Below, in pieces: positions 8,838-17,872 of a stretch of DNA of 64,000 nt (position 1 is the stretch's first letter; the number at the start of each line of letters is the position of its first letter). The notes under the pieces are model-generated. The model had not been told where the DNA came from and ran no database searches. It saw only the letters and a list, made by a program, of their open reading frames with translations. Source of the DNA: CAVOXO01 sp963700425 (lineage in GTDB: Bacteria > Actinomycetota > Acidimicrobiia > Acidimicrobiales > Microtrichaceae). The translations under genes and the position numbers were made by a program. The stretch spans positions 1 through 64,000 of the forward strand of contig CAVOXO010000003.1 of NCBI GenBank assembly GCA_963700425.1. Reading direction: 5' to 3'.

Positions 8838-10030
8838 ATGAGTGACCACCAAACGGATTTCTCCTGGTGGCAGGCATCGGATGGCAAGTGGTACCCCTAC
8901 GAATCGCACCCCGCTGTCGCCCCGCCTCCCCCGCCTCCTGCACCACCGCACACGGAGGTCCCGCCGGTCGGCCCGACGGTCATCGGAACTGCGGGCAGTG
9001 GGCCGGCTGAGATGGCCGAGCGGAGTGAGCGAGGAGCCGAAGGGGAACGGGCGACTCATGAAGCGTTGATGGCGCTCGCACCGTCCTACCGGGTGGCGCA
9101 CAGTCTCAAGATCGGCAAGACGCGGTCGGCGACATTGACCACGTCGTTATCGGGCCATCAGGGGTGTGGGTGATCGACACCAAGGCGCACTCGGGGGAAC
9201 TCACGGAGGGCGACGGCATGTTGTGGCGTGGTCGCACGCCGATCCGCAAGGAGATCAACGGTGTCGAAGCCCAAGCGGACTACACGCGCCAAGTGCTCGG
9301 TCTGGACGCCAACCCGGTGCTCTGTTTCGTCGGGACGCGACTGCCGCGACCAGTGATGATGGTCGGACAATCACGAGTCGTTGCGCTGGAAGCGCTCGTT
9401 TCGCATCTGAGCTCGACCCCAGCGCTGCTCACTGAACAGCAGATCGACGTCGCGTTCCGACGCGTCGAGGCCTGGCAACTGAATCCGCCCGCTCCCGAGC
9501 ATCGCCCGGATCAGAACGTGCCGTGTGCGGCACGAAACAGCCTCCATCCCAAACCGACCGAGCGAAGGCGCAGACGTCGGGAAATGGAGTCGTGAAGGGT
9601 TTGCTGGGGGTCGGGCTCTTCATTCTGTTCGCCTTCGCAGTCGTCAGGTTCTTGCCCGATTTGGCCACGTCGGCTTCGAAGAGCGTGGTGGATCGAGTTT
9701 TTCCCAACCACAACGATTCTCGGAGCTGTCGCGACACCGGATCCGGATCCTGGCTACTTCTCCGCGACGGTCAGGTGTCCTTCGGATGGAGGTGGGTACA
9801 CGGTCATGGGCACCGCCAATGAGTTGATTGACCAGACGATTCGGGTCACGGTTGTCACCTCGGTGGAATCCCTGGATCTGGGTGAGCTCATCGGGTATCA
9901 GGCGGCGCCGGCCATCACCGGCTTGGGACCGGGGAGCAGCGTCGGGTTCGACATCCAGTCCGTTGATCCCGCGGGTCAAGAGGGCGAGACCTATCGCGTT
10001 GACGTGGTCGTGCCCGAGGTCCCCTGCTGA
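8838..10030 (+). CDS. NERD-domain protein with membrane segment and extracytoplasmic tail (frameshifted)
   Basis: Read across three frames this is one gene of about 395 residues. It begins with WWQASDGKWYP, an N-terminal motif frequent in Acidimicrobiia, followed by a Pro-rich linker. The nuclease-related NERD domain runs from GAEGERATHEALMALAPSYR through DIDHVVIGPSGVWVIDTKAH (about residues 75-115) to EAQADYTRQVLGLD; the Asp in IDHV and the D-x-K of VIDTKAH correspond to the endonuclease-like acidic/Lys residues. A single membrane helix (GLLGVGLFILFAFAVVRFL, about 9600-9657) follows, then a short C-terminal domain ending VDVVVPEVPC. Frame changes lie near 9125, 9525 and 9720. NERD proteins are thought to act in DNA processing or defence. 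The 3' end overlaps the convergent gene by 40 bases. Confidence 0.7.
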
Positions 10031-10446
10031 GGATCAATCGATGGCGGGTTGGTGAACAGCGACGACTCGATCGTGGAGCCGCGGAGACCGAGCACCAGCG
10101 GGCGGTGTTCGACGACGGACACCTCGGGGATCCGCTCGAGGATCGCGAACACTGCCGAAGATCGTTTGACCTTACGGCCGGGCGCGAGGCGGTCGACGTA
10201 GTCGCGTTCGACGCGGCCCCGGGTGCGCATTTCGTTCCACACGTAGTTGAACATCCATGCGGGAACCAGGCTCGAACCACCGACGCTTGTCAACGAGTGC
10301 TCGGTGGTCACCTCGACCCCGTCGACGTCGATCGTGTTGATCTCGTTCGGACGAGCCCGACCGAGCATGTCGACCACATCCCCTTCGCTGACGACGTTGC
10401 GAATCCTCGACAGCAGGTCCGGATCGAATAGTTCTGTCGGTGCCAT
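9991..10446 (-). CDS. Small unknown protein paired with the helicase
   Basis: The 151-residue protein starts four bases after the helicase stop codon on the same strand, so the two are almost certainly co-transcribed and perhaps translationally coupled. The core (GRARPNEINTIDVDGVEV ... LVPAWMFNYVWNEM ... VKRSSAVFAILERIPEVSV) has the helix/strand spacing of a winged-helix or small DNA-associated domain, with no membrane segment. I do not recognise a named family. The last about 15 residues overlap the convergent NERD gene and may reflect a late frameshift. Its job is probably tied to the PLD-helicase, for instance as an accessory DNA-binding subunit; this is inference from position. Confidence 0.55.
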   Translation of the reverse strand: MAPTELFDPDLLSRIRNVVSEGDVVDMLGRARPNEINTIDVDGVEVTTEHSLTSVGGSSLVPAWMFNYVWNEMRTRGRVERDYVDRLAPGRKVKRSSAVFAILERIPEVSVVEHRPLVLGLRGSTIESSLFTNPPSIDPQQGTSGTTTSTR

Positions 10447-10450
10447 CGCC

Positions 10451-13400
10451 TCACGATACGGAGGGATCACGCGATCCGGCGCGGTAGGTGGTGAAGGTGT
10501 CGCCGGGGAGCGGATGGTGGAGGTTCCAGGTGATCTGGATCGGCCGCTCGGACTGGTGTTCGACGTAGGTGGCGGTGCCGGCGCAGAAGTAGGGCATGGT
10601 CCGCCCCGACGTGTCGTTCTTGGCGGTGCGGATGAACAGGGCGACGGAGCGGTCCCGGGCCTCGTGGTGGATGTAGTTCTGGCCCCGCTCGCTGGCGACG
10701 GTGTCCTTGGCCTGGCTCTCCCAGTGGAAGAGGTGCTCGCTGATGGCGTAGTCGAGGTACCGGGTGGTGGGGGAGTAGTCCTTGTCGGCCTTCTGGAGGG
10801 TGATGAACAGCAGGTCGGTTCGAGTCGGCTCGTGCCAGTACACGCCGGTCTGGAGCGGCAGCGGCTTGGTGACGCGTCGAGGCGCCGAAGGCGGCGAGGA
10901 TCTCTTCTCGGGTGTAGTTGGCGTGCACCTGGAGCGGCACGGGTGAAGCAGGCCGAGCGGCTCGGTGGAGATGGACGATCTGGTCTTCGAGGAGCGGGAG
11001 GACCTTCAAGCAGCTCGTGCCGGAGACCGTCGTGGCGCCACAGGTCGGCGGCCGCCTCGTCGAGGTCGGTGTAGGTGCTCTTGCGTGGGTTCAGCACGGT
11101 GAGCAGGAGGCCCTCGAACTGGCGGCGGGTTCGCTCGTCGAGAGTGGCCGCTGCGGGTGGTCGAGCCTCGGAGAGGAGCAGCGTGTAGGTGTCGATGCGC
11201 TCCTGGTCGTCGAGGTGCAGGAGGCGAGCGACGCCTCGGCCGACCTTGGCGTCGGCTCGAACGCCGGTGCGCGCGTCGAAGCCGGCTGCTGCGGCGGAGC
11301 TCCGTCCAGGTGTGGTTCCGCCGCGGTAGATGTCGTCGAGTTCGAGACCCGTCTCGTGGAGGTAGTTGGCGAGCGTCGTGTCGCCGAGATCGCGCAGCTC
11401 CTGGATCCGTTGCCGCCAGGTGGTGGGAAGGGCTTCGCGGATGTTGCGCAGGACGATGTCGCGAGCGACGTCGTCGAGGTCGAGGTGGCAGCCGGCGGGC
11501 AGGTAGGGGAAGCCCTGCTCGATGTCGGACTCCAGCTCTCGCCGGGTGCGGCCGAGCATCCGCCGGTAGCGGAGGTCGAAGCGGAACTCCTTGGCTTGGT
11601 GGCCGACGAAGTCCAAGACGGTGAGGACGTCCTTGCCTTCGGTGCGGCGCAGGCCTCGACCGAGTTGTTGGAGGAAGATGGTGGCGCTCTCGGTCGGGCG
11701 CAGCATGAGTACGACGTCGATGGCGGGGATGTCGATGCCCTCGTTGAACAGGTCGACGGTGAACAGGACCTGCACACGTCCGTCGCGGAGGTCGTTCAGT
11801 GCCTGGCGTCGCTCATCGTCGGGCGTGTTCGACGTGACCGCTCGTGAAACGATTCCGGCCTGGTTGAACCGGTTGGCCATGAAGGTGGCGTGGTCGATGC
11901 TGACGCAGAAGCCGAGCGCCCGCATGCCGGTCGGAGTCGCCAATCTTGTCGTTGACCGCGTCGAGGACCTTGGACGTCCAGACGTCGTTGGCGGTGTAGA
12001 GGTTGGTCAGCTCGGCGACGTCGTAGCCGGTGCCACGGCGCCAGGTGACGGCGGTGAGGTCGGTGGCGTCGTGGATGCCGAAGTAGTGGAACGGCGACAG
12101 CAGGCCCTGCTCGAGGGCGTCCCACAGGCGCAGCTCGACGGCGATGCGATCGCCGAACCACCGCAGCACGTCGAGGCCGTCTGTGCGTTCGGGCGTGGCG
12201 GTGAGGCCGAGCAGGTGCCTCGGGCGGACGTGGTCGAGAAGGGCCTCGTAGCTCGCCGCGGCCGAGTGATGGAACTCGTCGACGATGACCACGTCGAACT
12301 GGTCGGGATCGATCGAGGAGACGTCGTTGGCGGTGATCGACTGGATCGAGGCGAAGACGTGCTCCCAGCGCGTCGGCCGGCTCGCCGCCGACCCACAGCT
12401 CCCCGAATGCACCGTCGCGCAGGACGTGGCGGAACATGGTCTGGCTCTGCTGGAGGATCTCGGTGCGGTGGGCGACGAACAGCAGCCGGGCATCGATCGA
12501 GCTCGGTGCGCAGGTGCCGGTAGTCGAGCGCGGCGATGATCGTCTTGCCGGTACCGGTGGCGGCGACGACGAGGTTGTGCGGATGGCCTCGGCGCCGTTC
12601 GACTTCGAGCCGTTCGAGGATCTGGCGCTGGAACGGGTAGGGCTCGATCTCGAACGGGGTGACGATCGAGTCGTCGGCTCGCTGCGGCCGCGGTTGCCCG
12701 TTGGAAGCGATCTCGGTCGAAGGGCTCGAAGTGGGGGTCGGCCCAGTAGGTGGCGAAGGTGCGGTCGAAGGCGGCGACGAGGTCGGGGTTGAGTCGCTGC
12801 GAGGCGCGCACGTTCCACTCGAGCCCGGTGACCTGCGCCGAGAAGGTGAGGTTCGACGAGCCGATGTAGACCGTCGAGAAGCCACTGGCGCGGTGGAACA
12901 TCCAGGCCTTGGCGTGGAGCCGGGTGGTGGAGGTGTCGTAGGAGACCTTGACCTCGGCGCCGAGATCGACGAGCGCCTGCAGGGCCCGTGGTTCGGTGCT
13001 GCCGGTGTAGGTCGTGGTGATGATCCGCAGCTGGCCTGCCGGCCTCGACGTGGCGGCGGAGGTGGGGGAGTAGGTGGCGGATGCCGGTCCAGCGGATGAA
13101 CGCCAGCACCAGGTCGATCCGGTCGGCGGAGTCGATCTCTGCTTCGATCTCTGCGCCCACCGCCGGCTGGTCGCGGGCGTTGGTCATCAACACCGTGTCC
13201 CGCAGCGGCGTGAGTGGCCGGCGGATGCGCATCGGCTCGTCGGTGGAGTGCCAGTCGTTCGACGGCGGCCAGCCGCTCGATCGGTGCTGCGAGCAGGTGC
13301 TCGGCTTGAGAGCGCGTCGGGCTGAACCCCGTTGATCGCCGACAGAACGGCCTGCGACAGGTGCAGCGCCGCGTCGTGGCGATCGTCGGCGCCTGACGGA

Positions 13401-13574
13401 GGCGAGGGCGTCGCTGACCCAGCGACCGAGCACTTCCCCGACCCGGTCGGGCAGCTCGGCCGGGTCGACGGCATGGAGGTCGGCCCTCAGTCGCTCGGTT
13501 GCGAGCCCGTCGAGGCGTTGCCGGAGGAGCTCGTCGATGAGATGGTCGTAGAGCCCGGGCTCCAGGTCCGCCAT
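10451..13574 (-). CDS. PLD-like nuclease / superfamily II DExH helicase / DUF3427 protein (frameshifted)
   Basis: Joined across frames the product is about 1040 residues. The start MADLEPGLYDHLIDELL is followed by an adenine-nucleotide-independent PLD domain (ADRIDLVLAFIRWTGIRHLL, then the HxK-type motif in HAKAWMFHR and IGSSNLT). The helicase core follows: Walker A AATGTGKT (about 12560), DExH box VDEFHHS, motif III GLTATPER (about 12180-12300), and the C-terminal lobe with TVDLFNEGIDIP and QQLGRGLRR (about 11640-11780). The end is a DUF3427 domain (FHWESQAKDTVASERGQNYI ... TWNLHHPLPGDTFTTYRAG). Breaks lie near 13330, 13040, 12960, 12740, 12490, 12380, 11935 and between 10850 and 11030. Such proteins are stand-alone restriction or repair helicases; with the NERD and toxin-like genes nearby a phage-defence role is plausible. 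Confidence 0.8.
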
Positions 13575-13846
13575 CGCACCATCGTGGCGCAGGTGGGCGC
13601 GCCTCGTGCTCATTGCCGCCAGGGCGATGGTCATTCATGCCCGGCCGGACCGTGTTCGGCGCGTCGTGGCGTGACGGCACCAACAGCCGGAGTCGAGCCA
13701 ACCCGGGCGACAGCCGGACCCTCGAGTCGAGGGCGGCGATGGATGTCCTCGCCGGTCGTCCGCACATGGATCGGCCCCCTGCCGGCACGTCCCCGTGCCC
13801 TTCCTCGACTCCGAGAACGATGCTCAGGTCGTGCGTGGTCGCCGGC

Positions 13847-14581
13847 TCAGTCGCCCCAGTTGACCCGGGCCCCGATGGCCTCGAGGTCGTCGCGGGTCTC
13901 GTCGTACACCGCCTGGTACCGGTACCAGGGCACCGAGTTCCACAGGTGGTGGACGAGGTGGTAGTTCTGGCCCAGGAACACGATGTTGAGCGCCCGGCCG
14001 GGCAGGGCCCGGGTGTCGTAGAAGCGCTCGGTGGAGTCGTAGGGCCAGTGGGGGATGAGGTCGAAGGCCAGGGTCAACAGCGCCACCGCCCCGAAGAGGG
14101 GCACGATGCCCACCACCAGCAGGTCGACCACGTGTCCGGTGGCGATCGCCGCGACGATCGAGGCGACGATGACCACGTCGACGGCCACCTGCGCCCAGCG
14201 GTCACGGTTGTTCTTGGCCCAGCCCATCCGGAAGTAGCGGCCCCGGTAGGTCCACAGCGGTGAGATCAGCCACACCGGTCGCAGCCAGGCCGGGCCCCGG
14301 CCGACGTCGTAGTCGGGGTCGATCTCGGGGTTGTTGGTGTTGGTGTGGTGCTTGGTGTGACACGACCGGAACACCGGCACGGTGAGGGTCAGCGCCAGGC
14401 CCGGCAGCCAGCCGATCGCCTCGTTGACGGCCCGGTTCCGATGCGCCGCCCGATGCGTCGAGTCGTGCAGGACGGTGAAGCCCAGGTAGCGGGCCAGCAC
14501 TCCCAGGACGATGGCGGCCCAGGCGGGCACGACCCCCCACAGGTACGACAGCGACGCCGCGCCGGTAGCCAGGAACGCCAC
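13847..14581 (-). CDS. Fatty-acid desaturase family membrane protein
   Basis: The protein has about 244 residues with four to five hydrophobic segments. It has the three histidine boxes of the membrane di-iron desaturase/hydroxylase family: HDSTH (about residues 39-43), HTKHH (about 74-78) and HLVHH near residue 208 in the stretch GQNYHLVHHLWNSVPWYRY. The last stretch is typical for the branch that contains bacterial acyl-lipid desaturases and CrtR-type beta-carotene hydroxylases, so the substrate could be a fatty acyl chain or a carotenoid. The GTG at 14581 is the first start after an in-frame stop only a few codons upstream, so the N-terminus is short and may be affected by a frameshift. 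It diverges from a TetR regulator gene whose first start is within nine bases, so the regulator may control it. Confidence 0.8.
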   Translation of the reverse strand: MAFLATGAASLSYLWGVVPAWAAIVLGVLARYLGFTVLHDSTHRAAHRNRAVNEAIGWLPGLALTLTVPVFRSCHTKHHTNTNNPEIDPDYDVGRGPAWLRPVWLISPLWTYRGRYFRMGWAKNNRDRWAQVAVDVVIVASIVAAIATGHVVDLLVVGIVPLFGAVALLTLAFDLIPHWPYDSTERFYDTRALPGRALNIVFLGQNYHLVHHLWNSVPWYRYQAVYDETRDDLEAIGARVNWGD

Positions 14582-14589
14582 GAACAGCC

Positions 14590-15219
14590 ATGTCAGAGTG
14601 TGTCAATAGCGGTCCTGAGGCGAGGTCGGGTGGACCTGAGGTGGCCCGCCCCCGGGTGACCCGGGCCGACGCGGTGCTCGACGCCGCGGCCGCCCGGCTG
14701 GCGACCCACGGCGTCGCCGCGACCACCGTCGACGACGTGGCCGAGGAGGCGGGCGTGTCGCGGGCCACCGTCTACCGCTACGTCGGCAACAAGAACGAGA
14801 TCATCGGCGCGGTGATCGCTCGGGAGACCCGCGACGTGCTCGACCGGTTGACGAGCGCCGTCGCCGACGCCCCCGACGTGGCGACCCTCATCAGAACCCT
14901 GGTCTCCACCGCCGTCGTCGCCATCGACGAGAGCCCGGTGCTCGCCCGGCTGTCGGGCGACGACCTGCGCGAGACCCTGGCGTTCATCACCATCGACTCG
15001 GCGTCGCTGGTCGACGGCGTGGTCGAGGCCCTGGCCCCCGCCATCGAGGCGACCGGCCGGTTCGGGTTCGACCCCGCCGACATCGAGCTGGCCCTCGAGG
15101 AGTCGACCCGCCTGGTGCTCGGCCACCTCACGACACCGCGGCGCAGCGGGTCGCGGCTCCCCCCCGACGAGCTCGGCGCCCGCGCCGCGACGATGATCAC
15201 CCCGCTGCTGGGGTCGTAG
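14590..15219 (+). CDS. TetR-family transcriptional regulator
   Basis: About 209 residues from the ATG at 14590; the GTG at 14641 (MARPRVTRADAVLDAA) is an equally good start because the first 17 residues are low-complexity. The TetR helix-turn-helix is clear: VDDVAEEAGVSRATVYRYVGNKNEIIGAV (about residues 42-70). The C-terminal ligand domain (TLIRTLVSTAVVAIDESPVL) is not of a type I can name. The gene diverges from the desaturase, and the overlap of their start regions suggests it represses that gene, perhaps in response to acyl-CoA or a fatty acid. That ligand is inferred, not seen. Confidence 0.85.
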   Translation: MSECVNSGPEARSGGPEVARPRVTRADAVLDAAAARLATHGVAATTVDDVAEEAGVSRATVYRYVGNKNEIIGAVIARETRDVLDRLTSAVADAPDVATLIRTLVSTAVVAIDESPVLARLSGDDLRETLAFITIDSASLVDGVVEALAPAIEATGRFGFDPADIELALEESTRLVLGHLTTPRRSGSRLPPDELGARAATMITPLLGS

Positions 15220-15296
15220 CGCCCCGGTGGGACCATGGTCTCTGTCGGCGGACCACATGTGGCATGAGGATGTGCGTGTCGATCCTGGAGGGTTTC

Positions 15297-16439
15297 ATGC
15301 GTCGATCACTTGTCATCGCCATCATCGCGACGGTCGGCCTCGCCGGTTGCGTCCCGCCGGAACCGCCGCCCGCCGTCCCTGAGCTCCCGGCCGGAGTGGG
15401 TGTGTCGTTGCTGCGGGACGTGGGAGGCACCAACGACCCCGACCTCGGCACCTACACCCCTTCGTTCGTCCGCGAGACGATTCTCGACGGCGTCACGTCG
15501 GACCCCATGCCGGTGGGGCCAGGGAGCTACTACCCCTCCTGGCTCGACAGTTACCAGACCCCCGACGGCACGGCGAAGTACCCGTGGAACGGGTTCGCCG
15601 GTGAGGGGATCACGTTCTCGTCGATTCCGTCCGGCGATGATCAGACCTACGTTCTGACCTCTCCGGCAGGCACCTGCGGGATCGGAAGGGCCACGAACGA
15701 GATCTCCATCCGCTGGATCACGCCGTCGCCCGACGGCACCAAGGTCGTCAGCGTCGTGTCCGACGGCTACAGCCAGACCATCGAGATCCGCTCCCTGGTC
15801 GACGGCGGCGTGTGCCCCCTCATCGTCAGCGAACTCCTGGTGAACATCGAAGGGGACGGCGACCATGTCCAGGGTCCGTTCGTGTGGCGGCCGGAGTCGA
15901 ACCAGATCGCCTACGCCAGGTCGACGTTGGCTGGCGGCGAGGGCAGCTGGTTCATCGATCGACTCGCCGCCAGCGCCTCCGCCACCCCCGAGACGGTCTT
16001 CGACTCGGGTGCGGACATCCCGTATCTGCTGGGTTGGTCGATCGGAAACCGCCTGCTCATGTGGGGGGGCCGCTCGAACGGCGACGGCACGGGCACCGCC
16101 GAGCTGTTCACCATGCCCTCGGGAGGGGGTGAGCAACGCGTGCTCGACAGCGTGACGTTTCCGGGCCACTACGGCGAGGCCTTGAACCTCGGGTATTTCG
16201 TGCCGGGGACGACGAACGTGGTGCTGTGCAGCTCGATCGGCACCGTGACCTACGGTTCCGAGGGCTACACCTATCCGCTCCTCGCCCCGTGGATAAAGAC
16301 GGACTCGTACCAGATGCCCGGTTCCCAACTCGCGCCCGCCGGCCCGGGTGGCACCCACCTCATACCGGTCGGAAGTGACTATCCACCGACACTCACCCCG
16401 GCGCCGAACAGCATGTTGATCGAGGGCTTCATCCACTGA
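15297..16439 (+). CDS. Secreted lipoprotein with TolB/PD40-like propeller motif, paralog 1
   Basis: The 380-residue protein starts at the ATG at 15297, which has a GGAGG ribosome binding site seven bases upstream. It has a lipoprotein signal peptide (RRSLVIAIIATVGLAGC; Cys at about residue 19). The mature part begins VPPEPPP and contains PDGTAKYPWNGFAGEGITF and WITPSPDGTKVVSVVSDG; the SPDGTKV element is typical of TolB-type beta-propeller repeats. It is the first of two tandem paralogs; the same blocks appear in order in the next gene. A surface or periplasm-like scaffold or binding role is likely; no enzymatic motif was seen. The frame is intact. Confidence 0.75.
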   Translation: MRRSLVIAIIATVGLAGCVPPEPPPAVPELPAGVGVSLLRDVGGTNDPDLGTYTPSFVRETILDGVTSDPMPVGPGSYYPSWLDSYQTPDGTAKYPWNGFAGEGITFSSIPSGDDQTYVLTSPAGTCGIGRATNEISIRWITPSPDGTKVVSVVSDGYSQTIEIRSLVDGGVCPLIVSELLVNIEGDGDHVQGPFVWRPESNQIAYARSTLAGGEGSWFIDRLAASASATPETVFDSGADIPYLLGWSIGNRLLMWGGRSNGDGTGTAELFTMPSGGGEQRVLDSVTFPGHYGEALNLGYFVPGTTNVVLCSSIGTVTYGSEGYTYPLLAPWIKTDSYQMPGSQLAPAGPGGTHLIPVGSDYPPTLTPAPNSMLIEGFIH

Positions 16440-16560
16440 GCCACGTGCCGGCGAAGAGGGCATGGCGCGCTCTGAGCGAGGGGACCATCGCCCCTACCGG
16501 GGCGGCGCGTTCGACGCAATGATCAGGTGGATCGAGATCGTTGGAGAGAGAGGTGTCGCC

Positions 16561-17814
16561 ATGATCGGTGACAAGCGCGGCGACGTAGGTCGGAGACGGG
16601 CCCGGACGCGGCGGCATCGGTCGTTGACGGTGGTGTCGTTGGTGGTCGCGCTCGGCGCCGCGGCCTGCGTACCGCCCACCCCGACCGTTCCCGCGCCCGA
16701 CCTGCCCGCCGGGGTGGGCGTCCGCTGGCTCCGCGACACCGGCGGGACCATCGATGGCGACGACGGCGCGTACTCGCCGGCTCCCGACGCCTACACCCTC
16801 CTGGACGGAACGGTGGTCGGACCCGACCCGGTCGACCCCCTCACGGTCGCGCTCCCACCGACGTGGTTCGATCTTGGAGACTGGTCAACCGGATCGCGAA
16901 CCGCCCCTGACGGCACGGCGCGGCTTCCGTGGAACGGGTTCGCGGGCGAAGGCATCACGCTGGTGATCACCGGCCCCTATCAGGACAACTGGACGCTCGA
17001 GTTCCCGGGTGGGAGCTGCAGCCTCGGCACGGTCGGCCAGTACTACCTGATCCAGATGGTCAGTCCTTCACCCGACGGCACCAAGGTGGCCGTCCGGAGC
17101 TACGACAACGACGGGCGCACCACCATCGCAGTGATGAGCCTGGCCGACGGGGCGGCCTGCCCGACGATCACCTACGCCGGCTACCAGGCCCAGAGCTCCC
17201 GGTGGGCCGGGACGGTGCTGGTCTGGGCGCCCGATTCCTCCGCTCTCGCCTACCGGATCGCCAGGGGCGGAGAGGGAACGGGTATCGCCGCGCTCGAGGC
17301 GTCGCCGGGCGCCGTCCCCGTCGACGTGATCGCCCCGACGAACACAGCGGGAGGGTTGACTCCCTTGGGCTGGTCGGTCGACGACCGCCTGCTCTACACC
17401 CGACTCACCCTCGAGGACGGCTCACCCGTCTCTCGACTGGTCACCCGCGCCGTGACGGGCGGGCCCGAGCGGGTGATCGACACCGCCACGCTCCCCACGG
17501 CGGTCCCGGGCTACCTGTCTCCACTCACGATCGCTGGGCTCCACCAGTTCCTCCACTACGGGTACTTCGTCCCGGGCACCACCACGATCGTCTACCAGCA
17601 CGGCTCCTCCAGCGTGACCGACGGCGACGGCTACACGTTCCCCCGCTTCTACGTCGCGAGGAAGGCCGACGCGGACAACGCGGCGTCGGCGCCGATCGGG
17701 GGCAGCGTGCCGCCGCTCACCTGGCACCAGGAAGCCCTGGCCGACAAGTTCTTCCCGCCGTTCAACCTGATCGACGTCCCCGACGCCGAGTTCATCGACC
17801 GCTTCGTCCACTGA
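16561..17814 (+). CDS. Secreted lipoprotein with TolB/PD40-like propeller motif, paralog 2
   Basis: About 417 residues. The chosen start gives an Arg-rich n-region followed by LTVVSLVVALGAAAC, a lipobox with Cys at about residue 38. The mature protein shares ordered blocks with the preceding gene: LPAGVGVRWLRDTGGT, PDGTARLPWNGFAGEGITL, MVSPSPDGTKVAVRSYDNDG, and an end in EFIDRFVH against LIEGFIH. The two arose by tandem duplication and then diverged substantially. Short TolB-like repeats suggest a beta-propeller. The reading frame is intact, unlike many neighbours. The function is unknown. Confidence 0.75.
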   Translation: MIGDKRGDVGRRRARTRRHRSLTVVSLVVALGAAACVPPTPTVPAPDLPAGVGVRWLRDTGGTIDGDDGAYSPAPDAYTLLDGTVVGPDPVDPLTVALPPTWFDLGDWSTGSRTAPDGTARLPWNGFAGEGITLVITGPYQDNWTLEFPGGSCSLGTVGQYYLIQMVSPSPDGTKVAVRSYDNDGRTTIAVMSLADGAACPTITYAGYQAQSSRWAGTVLVWAPDSSALAYRIARGGEGTGIAALEASPGAVPVDVIAPTNTAGGLTPLGWSVDDRLLYTRLTLEDGSPVSRLVTRAVTGGPERVIDTATLPTAVPGYLSPLTIAGLHQFLHYGYFVPGTTTIVYQHGSSSVTDGDGYTFPRFYVARKADADNAASAPIGGSVPPLTWHQEALADKFFPPFNLIDVPDAEFIDRFVH

Positions 17815-17856
17815 GCCGAGCCTCCGGGCTCGCTGTCGGTGGTGCCCGGTATCGTG

Positions 17857-17872
17857 TCGTACATATGTTCGA
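17857..17872 (+). promoter_or_regulatory. SOS-box-like LexA site over the start codon (HNH copy 1)
   Basis: TCGTACATATGTTCGA matches the actinobacterial LexA consensus TCGAAC-N4-GTTCGA at 11 of 12 defined positions. The ATG of the DUF222-HNH gene lies inside it. A TATCGT (TANNNT) -10 element sits nine bases upstream of the ATG, as in leaderless promoters, so LexA binding would block the promoter itself. Confidence 0.7.

Noticed and set aside
10247..13330. Long plus-strand open frames opposite the helicase
   Set aside because: They are antisense to conserved helicase motifs and encode Gly/Ala/Arg-rich sequence without domains.
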